From Planctomycetota bacterium (GTDB lineage Bacteria > Planctomycetota > Phycisphaerae > UBA1845 > PWPN01): 7,419 bases of DNA. Location: NCBI GenBank assembly GCA_020346805.1, contig CP070790.1, positions 2,640,465 through 2,647,883 of the forward strand, given 5' to 3'. This document shows, piece by piece, positions 1 to 6,274 of the stretch. How positions within the stretch are numbered: the first letter of the stretch is position 1; every line of letters begins with the position of its first letter. The notes beneath the pieces were generated by a model, which was not told the origin of the DNA, made no database searches, and was given only the letters and a program-made list of their open reading frames with translations. Both the position numbers and the translations under genes were made by a program.

Positions 1-867
1 AAATCCGGCACGGAAATCATAAATTCCCCTACCGTGATTGGTGAGAATATATACTTCAGCGCGGCTGAGAAGGGTATCCATTTGATCAATTTCGACGGTA
101 AGCTCAACTGGCAACGCAATCTCAGTGCGGCAGTATACGGCACACCCACGGTGGGTGATGAGTTTATTTACGTAGGTGATCTGGAAGGCCTTATACACGC
201 AATTGATCGAAGATCGGGAGATCTTATTTGGTCCAAACGGCATGCACAATTCAGTATTGAACAACAACTTATGTACCATAACGGAGTATTGTACTTTGGA
301 GCTTGGGATGGTTTTGTTTATGCTGTCGATGCCCGCGACGGCTCACTGGTATGGAAGCAGCGAGGCCCCGCCGGCCAATCCGGCGAGCGTAAATATAAGT
401 CACGTTATTATGCGCCGGCAGACTGCCCGACGGTGATTATAGGTGATTGCTTGTTCGTTACGGATCGTGCCTATCGGCTCGGTTCTTATGCACTTTCTGG
501 CGACTATATTGGCGATATTGACTCAGGGATAGCGGCCATTGGACCTTCGGAAGATGGCCGATACTTCTACGCTCGCGGTTTGAAAAATGGTCTGACTCGC
601 TATGATGCCAATGGCCGGCAGGTATGGTCGAATCCCGTTTCTCTCGGGCGGTTTCCCATACCCCCTACTGAAGTATCGAGCAAGGTTTATGTCTGCTCTA
701 ACCTTGGAATGTTGACTGTGCATGATGCGGTTACCGGTAAGATCCTTTGGCGATATCAGGTCACACCCCAGTTGCACGTCATGGCTCCCACCTCTGCTGA
801 CAAAGCGGGCAATGTCTATATCGCTGCCATGGACGGCAATGTTTCATGTATCGCGTTTCGGGATTAA
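1..867 (+). CDS. PQQ-like beta-propeller repeat protein, 5'-truncated
   Basis: The reading frame is open from base 1 (K-S-G-T-E-I-I-N-S-P-T...) to the TAA at 865-867, so this is the C-terminal 288 residues of a longer protein. A GTG at 34 is probably internal, because PQQ-repeat sequence already precedes it. The sequence is built of beta-propeller blades with the hallmark G-x-x-x-W turn: GKLNW, GDLIW, GSLVW, GRQVW and GKILW, each preceded by strands such as SPTVIGENIYFSA, TPTVGDEFIYVGD and HNGVLYFGAWDGFVYAVDA. This is the PQQ/BamB-type repeat fold. Such proteins are usually exported, as scaffolds or quinoprotein enzymes, and are sometimes fused to an enzymatic N-terminal domain. No PQQ-enzyme active-site signature is visible in the part present, so catalytic function cannot be assigned. 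The signal peptide, if any, and the N-terminal domain lie outside the window. The gene converges with the amidase gene across a 102-bp gap. The fold is fairly certain; the role is unknown. Confidence 0.85.
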   Translation, partial: KSGTEIINSPTVIGENIYFSAAEKGIHLINFDGKLNWQRNLSAAVYGTPTVGDEFIYVGDLEGLIHAIDRRSGDLIWSKRHAQFSIEQQLMYHNGVLYFGAWDGFVYAVDARDGSLVWKQRGPAGQSGERKYKSRYYAPADCPTVIIGDCLFVTDRAYRLGSYALSGDYIGDIDSGIAAIGPSEDGRYFYARGLKNGLTRYDANGRQVWSNPVSLGRFPIPPTEVSSKVYVCSNLGMLTVHDAVTGKILWRYQVTPQLHVMAPTSADKAGNVYIAAMDGNVSCIAFRD

Positions 868-969
868 GTTGATAAGGCCACAAAAGAAACAGATGTAACA
901 ACATGGTGAAAGTCATGTGATATTCACGCAACTGCTTGTCTCAATTATGCATTCTTAATCTTACCAGAT

Positions 970-3900
970 TCAGCTTCCGCATTCAGGATCAACGGGTATG
1001 TTGGCGCCGCTTAGACAACTCTGAATTATCGCGAAATCCTCCTGGTCCACGTCCGAGTCTCCGTCTAGCTTGGCGTCCTGGCAATCAGGATCATTTTGTG
1101 GTGTATCGGTTCCGGTAAGGCACGCCTGGAAATGTCCAAAGTCCTCTTGATCCACGTCGCCGTCATTGTCGAAGTCCGCGCTAGGCGGACATGGTTGCTC
1201 AATGGTATCCAGATATACTTGGAACGGACCGGCGGTATCATTGACAGCGAATGCCAGGTGTTCCAACACCCCCTTATGATTTGGAGCATCCAGCACACCG
1301 TTCCCGGTGAAGCCCAAAACATTTTCTGATGTGGGAATAAACGTAAACGTCTGCCAGACGCCCGGCTGGGCGGTCACCAGTATACCCTGTGGCGCTGTGC
1401 CAACGACTGATGTAGCCCCGACCCACTCAATAGTTCCACTGGTACCGCCATCTTCTCCAAGGGGAACATCTACGCCGGTTTCGCGGATGCCCAGACACAA
1501 CCGGAAAGATCCACTGTCCAAACGTAATCTCAACCGCACCGCCCGCCTCAAGTCGATTGTGGGATTAGGCACATTGATTGTATCGGAGGTGGTCAATCGC
1601 AACCAGTTTGATGGACTGGCATCTAGCCAATTCCACTGCAATTCGTAGGCCTTCAACCCATCAAACGCAGAAACGCTGTCGCTGACACCGGCATAGTTAG
1701 GCCTCGAGGTCAAATAGTTGACGGTGGTACCGGAATACCTCGGATGCTGGAACATTACGCGTGTTCCATTCAAATAGCCTTCAAAATTGGTGATCGACTC
1801 CCGCCCACAGCTTGACGATAGTCCAGTCACCAGATACTGCATCACCCGTTGCATTACGTTTACCTGGTCTGCCTCAGAGCTGATCGTCTCAAAGGGGAAT
1901 CCAAACATAATGACTCGATAATTTCCGGAATCAAACTGGATACCAGCGCCATCACCAGTCCCACCGACGTAGGATAGGATATTTGTAGCACCAGGCTGAG
2001 GTACGATCCGGTCGGGAGAACGCGCCGCATATGGTGCCCCGTTGGCAGGATCGAAATCAAATGTACCTACGTCGCTTAGAATCTCGCCCGTTCCAACTAC
2101 TGTAAAGGTGCCGCTGTCGTCTCCGGCATAATCAGCACCTAATGTGTCTTCATAAAAAGTTTGACCCGCACCCAACGCGTCCAACTCATAACCGATGTCG
2201 GTCCCGGTCACAAATAAGTTTCCCCCCTGATTAAGATAATTGATCACCAGCGTCTGTTCGGTTGAGTCAAAAGTCTTGTCTTCCTGTGACTCACGGCCCA
2301 GAATCCAGACCACATCCTCGTAAACAGTCAAATCAATGGTTCCCTCGATTACGGCATCGTTGGCGCAGGAATCAAAAGTGTATCCGCTGGCCGCTAGAGC
2401 GTTGGCGTGCTGAACGACGTAGTCGAACGAGTTGACATAACGAGCGATAGGTCTTTCCATCGGACCTTGGGGAATGGTCTGGATGTAATTCTGATGTCGG
2501 CTCACGCGGTCGTATCCATTGACGATCAACACTTTGGCCGTATCTTCCGTTGGGCGGCAAACCGCCAGAGTCTCTGAGGGCATTGATTCGCCGCCTGCAT
2601 TGAAGGTAGCCACTCGCAGGTAAGTCGTTGTCGAAGAAGGGATATCACTAACGGATGCGTTTAGAACGTTACCTACCAAGATGGCGTTGCCGAACCCGTA
2701 ACCGTTGGTGGAACGGTAAATCTTGTATCCTGTTGGCGGATCACCGCTGGCACCGCCACTCGGCGGTGCCGACCAAGACACGATAATATTCCCATTCCCA
2801 TCATGGGCCGCTTGCACTCGTTCCGGCGGATCGGGAGGAAAAATCAGGGGCACTCCGCTGCCGGGTAGCGAGTTGAGGAACATAATAATGCCCTGCAACG
2901 ACGAACGAGCCACGGCATCGCGCACCTTGGCGCTGCGTAAATTGGCAGCGTCTTCCTCGTTATCATGAAAAGCAACCTCGACAATGGTGGCGTCAAATTC
3001 GTTATCGTTATTGTATGTGGAGATAGCTCCAAAGCCCCCGCTGTAGGGATTGCTCCGCAGCCCCCATAAATACTCGAATTCCTCATCGATCAGCAGCATA
3101 TCGGCCTCAATCTTATCGCCCAGGATCGTTGCATAAGATTGCTGGTAGGTGGTGGGGTACGAACTACTGACTAAGCAGACTGTACCCTTTGCCCCACATG
3201 GAGGTGGAGAACACCCCGCGGCGTTTGTGTGATATTCGATGTAAACGCGCCGCCATCGTTCATCATTTATGTTTTGTCGATTCATGACCGCGGACCATCG
3301 GGCTGCGGTGCCTACGTTGTCGCTGCCGTCATTGCATCCGCTGCATTCCCATACATTCGGCAGCCCGACGGCATTGTTACCCGCTTCACTTTCCCCCCAA
3401 TAACGAGAGCATTCCTCCTCGCGCGGATAGCCGCTTATGGTCCCCGGCCCCGGACGGACTATATCACCCATGCCGTTACCAAAACGAATGGCATCAGCAA
3501 CCACAATACCGCCAAGCGGTGAGATGTTGGTGATCTCAACGTATCCCGATGTACCTTCCTCAAAATAGTAGTTACCCAACCAGATCCATCCCTTACCCAC
3601 ACGGGCATGATCAACAGCAACCTCAGCTATTGCGCCACTATGCTGTATCCGGTAGATCTGTTCGACTCGATCGGTGTCATCTTTTGTCCAACAGTAAACA
3701 GGATAGAAATCACTACTGGGAATATTTGGAGTATATCGTGCCGTCGCCGTCTCGGTAGGATTTGTGTAAGCGTATTTATAGGGGATACCACTTATCGTGA
3801 TGCCGTTCTCGTAATACCCACTGCTGGTGCTGCTGTTCTGCCATATGCCGATAAATGTTACGCCGGGATCGTCGTTGTCCAGTACAATTTCAGTTGTCTT

Positions 3901-4719
3901 GTATCCGACTGGGCGGAACGGTACGACCACGGCGCCGGCGTTATACAGATAATTTACCAAGTAGTTAAGCTGTTCGAGGTTGCCGTAATCTTCGTTCATC
4001 TCCAGTAACAGAGGCCGTTGAAGATACCAACTAGTCGATCCAGCGGTCCACCCGTGACCCGCGCTGACAAAGACTACAACACCACTCAGCGCTCCTGCCG
4101 GCTGTCCATCTGCATGAGCGACTGGGCCGCCAATGCTCATCGAAGCAGATCGGTCTTTGGTGTCTTCGGTCTCTCTACGTTGTTCTATAGCCTCGGCCGC
4201 CGTCTTACCGGTATCGTCACTTACATCACTGTCTGGTGGAGGATCGAAAGGTATTAGATAAGAATCGACCGGCAAATAAGGCCCTTGGCCGACACGGAGT
4301 TGAATGACTATGCCTTCCAGATTGACTTCCTGCGCAAGTGCCCTGCCAAGAACTTGCTCGATCGTTGTCATCCGGACCGGCTGCATCAACTTCAGGTCAG
4401 CGTCCTTCGGCAGGGTAAGTGCAAGGCGGGCAATATTATTCTCATCTAACAAAAGGGAATCAAGTGTGGTTCCCGCCGGTAACAGCGTATCGCCGTCGTC
4501 CGTTGTAAGCACCCCTGCCTGCCGGATCACGTATGTGAGTTTTGCCTTTAACCTATCACCACCATTATTATCACTGGCGATTGATTCGAAACCATCCGTA
4601 TAAGACAGTGCGAGAAAATCATTGTTGCCGGAATAGCCAAATACTGCCTGGCTCATATATGCCAGTGTCAAAAACGTCAATAAGGCAGATGCTCTATATC
4701 CCGGGATAAACCGCTTCAT
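970..4719 (-). CDS. secreted modular N-acetylmuramoyl-L-alanine amidase (Amidase_3) with golvesin-like, FN3, amidotransferase-like and dockerin-like domains
   Basis: This is a 1249-residue exported cell-wall hydrolase predicted to cleave the MurNAc-L-alanine amide bond of peptidoglycan. Residues 1-28 form a signal peptide (KR, then a hydrophobic core, ending QAVFG). Residues about 55-155 resemble a small GerMN-like domain (weak). The Amidase_3 catalytic domain starts near 213: H222 (SAGHG), E240 (LLLEMNEDYGN), H497 (EYHTNA) and E581 (EVAFHDN) fit the zinc ligands and the catalytic ExxFxxN motif. Between E240 and H497 sits a golvesin/Xly CBD-like domain (about 288-417; ARYTPNIP, YRIQHSGAIAEVAVD, GWIWLGNYYFEEG, VVADAIRFG). 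Next come FN3 (about 629-722), an amidotransferase-like Rossmann domain (about 728-967; KVLIVNGYDR, GGNLFVTGTDIG), a beta-rich probably jelly-roll module (about 975-1178) and two Asp-rich dockerin/EF-hand-like motifs (1182-1194, 1219-1229). The ATG is supported by a GGAGGAG Shine-Dalgarno and the signal peptide. Amidase assignment is strong; substrates of the accessory domains are unknown. Confidence 0.88.
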   Translation of the reverse strand: MKRFIPGYRASALLTFLTLAYMSQAVFGYSGNNDFLALSYTDGFESIASDNNGGDRLKAKLTYVIRQAGVLTTDDGDTLLPAGTTLDSLLLDENNIARLALTLPKDADLKLMQPVRMTTIEQVLGRALAQEVNLEGIVIQLRVGQGPYLPVDSYLIPFDPPPDSDVSDDTGKTAAEAIEQRRETEDTKDRSASMSIGGPVAHADGQPAGALSGVVVFVSAGHGWTAGSTSWYLQRPLLLEMNEDYGNLEQLNYLVNYLYNAGAVVVPFRPVGYKTTEIVLDNDDPGVTFIGIWQNSSTSSGYYENGITISGIPYKYAYTNPTETATARYTPNIPSSDFYPVYCWTKDDTDRVEQIYRIQHSGAIAEVAVDHARVGKGWIWLGNYYFEEGTSGYVEITNISPLGGIVVADAIRFGNGMGDIVRPGPGTISGYPREEECSRYWGESEAGNNAVGLPNVWECSGCNDGSDNVGTAARWSAVMNRQNINDERWRRVYIEYHTNAAGCSPPPCGAKGTVCLVSSSYPTTYQQSYATILGDKIEADMLLIDEEFEYLWGLRSNPYSGGFGAISTYNNDNEFDATIVEVAFHDNEEDAANLRSAKVRDAVARSSLQGIIMFLNSLPGSGVPLIFPPDPPERVQAAHDGNGNIIVSWSAPPSGGASGDPPTGYKIYRSTNGYGFGNAILVGNVLNASVSDIPSSTTTYLRVATFNAGGESMPSETLAVCRPTEDTAKVLIVNGYDRVSRHQNYIQTIPQGPMERPIARYVNSFDYVVQHANALAASGYTFDSCANDAVIEGTIDLTVYEDVVWILGRESQEDKTFDSTEQTLVINYLNQGGNLFVTGTDIGYELDALGAGQTFYEDTLGADYAGDDSGTFTVVGTGEILSDVGTFDFDPANGAPYAARSPDRIVPQPGATNILSYVGGTGDGAGIQFDSGNYRVIMFGFPFETISSEADQVNVMQRVMQYLVTGLSSSCGRESITNFEGYLNGTRVMFQHPRYSGTTVNYLTSRPNYAGVSDSVSAFDGLKAYELQWNWLDASPSNWLRLTTSDTINVPNPTIDLRRAVRLRLRLDSGSFRLCLGIRETGVDVPLGEDGGTSGTIEWVGATSVVGTAPQGILVTAQPGVWQTFTFIPTSENVLGFTGNGVLDAPNHKGVLEHLAFAVNDTAGPFQVYLDTIEQPCPPSADFDNDGDVDQEDFGHFQACLTGTDTPQNDPDCQDAKLDGDSDVDQEDFAIIQSCLSGANIPVDPECGS

Positions 4720-4724
4720 TATGT

Positions 4725-4731
4725 CTCCTCC
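4725..4731 (-). promoter_or_regulatory. strong Shine-Dalgarno of the amidase gene
   Basis: On the minus strand the bases read GGAGGAG, five nucleotides upstream of the ATG at 4719-4717. This is by far the best ribosome binding site in the window and fixes the amidase start; the signal peptide begins directly at this Met. Confidence 0.85.
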
Positions 4732-4784
4732 AACCAGCGATGCACTGGGGGCACTCCTCTGGCAGATATGATTACTCTACTATC

Positions 4785-4793
4785 ATTATACCA
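4785..4793 (-). promoter_or_regulatory. extended -10 promoter for the amidase gene
   Basis: The minus strand reads TGGTATAAT, a perfect extended -10 element (TGn plus TATAAT). No good -35 lies 16-18 bp upstream (the best TTGATG is only 14 bp away), which is usual for extended -10 promoters. Transcription would start near 4778, giving a leader of about 58 nt that contains the strong Shine-Dalgarno. The same 9-mer occurs on the plus strand at 7169-7177. Confidence 0.6.
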
Positions 4794-4822
4794 AAATCAC
4801 ACCCCATCAATACAGACAACCA

Positions 4823-4838
4823 GGATAAATATATATCC
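4823..4838. repeat. AT-rich near-palindrome upstream of the amidase promoter
   Basis: GGATAAATATATATCC has GGATA/TATCC ends and matches its own reverse complement at 14 of 16 positions. It lies about 30 bp upstream of the amidase -10 element, in the divergent intergenic region. It could be a regulator site or simply AT-rich DNA. No family is recognised. Confidence 0.3.
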
Positions 4839-4885
4839 TCATATTCTATGTCGGCCTACCGATCTTTTTCTTGCTAACACGTCTC

Positions 4886-4912
4886 TTGTTTTTGTTCATT
4901 CCTGCTTATAAC
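4886..4912 (+). promoter_or_regulatory. possible promoter for the D-cysteine desulfhydrase-like gene
   Basis: TTGTTT (4886-4891) and TATAAC (4907-4912) resemble -35 and -10 boxes, but the 15-bp spacer is short. A competing weak -10, TAAAAT at 5025-5030, ends 12 nt before the ATG and would give an almost leaderless transcript. Neither is convincing on its own. Confidence 0.25.
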
Positions 4913-4990
4913 ATGCGTACCAAAATATATTGGTGGGTGAAATCCTGACTATCCAATCAGTGGGACCGCGGACAGCAATAACTAGACCTG

Positions 4991-5007
4991 CTTACCAGTA
5001 TGGTAAG
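4991..5007. promoter_or_regulatory. 17-bp palindrome, candidate operator
   Basis: CTTACCAGTATGGTAAG consists of two perfect 7-bp arms (CTTACCA, TGGTAAG) around a 3-bp centre, 35 bp upstream of the ATG at 5043. The size and symmetry suit a dimeric helix-turn-helix regulator. If the weak TAAAAT box at 5025 is the -10, the palindrome overlaps its -35 position, as expected for a repressor site. It could alternatively form a small hairpin in a leader transcript. The cognate regulator is not in the window. Confidence 0.5.
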
Positions 5008-5042
5008 TACATGATGGATTGTTCTAAAATACACTAAGCGAA

Positions 5043-6050
5043 ATGCCAAGTATGCATCCAAATGAACCTGAACGCATCAAGCTTGCCCAGCTCCCAACGC
5101 CGATCATTACTCTGAACAACTTGTCTCGACAACTTAATTTCGAGCGTCTACTAATGAAACGCGATGACCTTACCGGTTTCGAGGTCAGTGGTAATAAAGT
5201 ACGCAAACTGGAGTATATAGTTGCCGACGCATTGGCAAATGATGCAGATACACTGGTAACTCATGGCGGATTTCAGTCGAACCATTGCCGGACGACGGCC
5301 GCAATTGGAGCAAGGGTTGGGCTTCGAGTTCGTCTGCTGCTTCGCTGCCATGATCTAAACGTCCCTAATGACGGGAATCTGTTCCTCGATCGTGTGTTTG
5401 GGGCCAAGGTCAGTTTGCATGACCCAGACCAATACGAACATTCTCTACAGAAGATCATCAACTCTGCTATGGATGCGGAACGAGCTGCTGGCCATACGCC
5501 CTATTTCTTCCCCGTCGGTGCCTCTGTGCCATTAGGCTGCTGGGGATATATTCGATGTATGGCAGAACTTGTAGAAGAACTGGGGCGAGACAATTGCGTT
5601 GATTTGTTTTGTGCTACAGGTTCTGTCGGAACGCAGACCGGTTTAATTATTGGCAAGACTCTTTTAAATTGTGATAAATGGCGCATTGTCGGTGTACCTA
5701 TTACCGATAGCGCCAAAGGTCGAGAAAAAGCCGTGCGGGAACTTTTACGCCGGACAATACCCAAGTACCAACTTGAAGTGGACGAGGCTGAGGTACCGAT
5801 CGAACTGTTGGATGGCTTTATTGGAGAAGGCTACGGTATTCCCTATCCGGAAGCGATTGAGACGATACGATTGGTTGCACAAACCGAAGGAATCCTGCTT
5901 GATCCAACATATACTTCCAAGGCAATGACTGCAATGATTTCCGTCGTCAAAGCAGGAGGAATTCGTAAAGGAGCAATACCGATTTTTCTCCACACAGGCG
6001 GGGCATTCGGTCTGATGGCCCGCCGTGATTTATTTCAGTTCCACACATGA
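5043..6050 (+). CDS. PLP-dependent D-cysteine desulfhydrase (ACC deaminase family)
   Basis: This 335-residue protein is full length for the family. Members bind pyridoxal phosphate and either open the cyclopropane ring of ACC or split D-cysteine into pyruvate, H2S and ammonia; the enzyme is cytosolic (no signal peptide). K52 in SGNKVRKLEY is the expected Schiff-base lysine. GGFQSNHCR (75-83) carries the conserved Ser79-Asn80, and ATGSVGTQTG (191-200) is the phosphate-binding loop. At the two positions known to separate the activities, this protein has Thr291 (DPTYTSKAM) where ACC deaminase has Glu, and Thr318 (HTGG) where it has Leu, which favours D-cysteine desulfhydrase. The start at 5043 has no clear Shine-Dalgarno; Met4 (5052) is an alternative, and an in-frame stop at 5025-5027 excludes anything longer. 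It is followed after 224 bp by the M14 peptidase gene. Other D-amino acid substrates remain possible. Confidence 0.85.
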   Translation: MPSMHPNEPERIKLAQLPTPIITLNNLSRQLNFERLLMKRDDLTGFEVSGNKVRKLEYIVADALANDADTLVTHGGFQSNHCRTTAAIGARVGLRVRLLLRCHDLNVPNDGNLFLDRVFGAKVSLHDPDQYEHSLQKIINSAMDAERAAGHTPYFFPVGASVPLGCWGYIRCMAELVEELGRDNCVDLFCATGSVGTQTGLIIGKTLLNCDKWRIVGVPITDSAKGREKAVRELLRRTIPKYQLEVDEAEVPIELLDGFIGEGYGIPYPEAIETIRLVAQTEGILLDPTYTSKAMTAMISVVKAGGIRKGAIPIFLHTGGAFGLMARRDLFQFHT

Positions 6051-6274
6051 GAATATCTTATAAGGCTTTATATTATTTCAGGGAATTGAGTGAATATTGA
6101 TCATTGATGAGGCACCCTTTCCGCTGAGTCTTCTTTCTGTTTTTTCTGGAAATTAAGATTAATATCATCTTGTTGGTGAAGAAGCGATTTGTTGGAGTTA
6201 GTTTGAAAAATCCTTGTATGTAATTGTCTGAACCTTTGGGTTTTGCCCCAAATGACCGTATTTGAGCTGCCAAA
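6051..6274. other. AT-rich intergenic spacer (224 bp)
   Basis: This spacer lies between two co-directional genes. There is no strong terminator after 6050 (only a weak TATAA/TTATA stem at 6059-6072) and no clear promoter. A short GC-cored hairpin lies near the next start. The distance is large for a tight operon, so independent transcription of the peptidase gene is likely. Confidence 0.7.
6235..6252 (+). other. hairpin in the leader of the M14 peptidase gene
   Basis: TTTGGG and CCCAAA form a 6-bp stem with a 6-nt loop, ending 22 nt before the ATG at 6275. No T-run follows, so it does not look like an intrinsic terminator. It could influence translation initiation, since the start has no real Shine-Dalgarno (only a GAG at 6264-6266), but this is speculative. 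Confidence 0.3.

Larger units (their letters stand above)
4720..5042. other. divergent intergenic region (323 bp)
   Basis: This region separates the minus-strand amidase gene from the plus-strand D-cysteine desulfhydrase-like gene. It holds the amidase Shine-Dalgarno and extended -10, an AT-rich near-palindrome, possible plus-strand promoters, and a 17-bp palindrome just upstream of the plus-strand start. No open frame with protein-like sequence and no tRNA-like fold was seen. Confidence 0.8.

Noticed and set aside
901..927. Possible bidirectional terminator between the convergent genes
   Set aside because: Only 5-bp stems (ACATG/CATGT or GTGAA/TTCAC) with 8-12 nt loops and no T-tract; too weak to call.
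3607..4008. 133-codon open frame on the plus strand inside the amidase gene
   Set aside because: It lies antisense to the golvesin-like and catalytic region, whose protein sequence is clearly family-like; its translation has no recognisable features. Other antisense frames in the gene (for example 1307-1648 and 4304-4603) are dismissed for the same reason.
6059..6072. Hairpin TATAA-GGCT-TTATA after the D-cysteine desulfhydrase gene
   Set aside because: A purely AT 5-bp stem without a T-run; not a credible intrinsic terminator.
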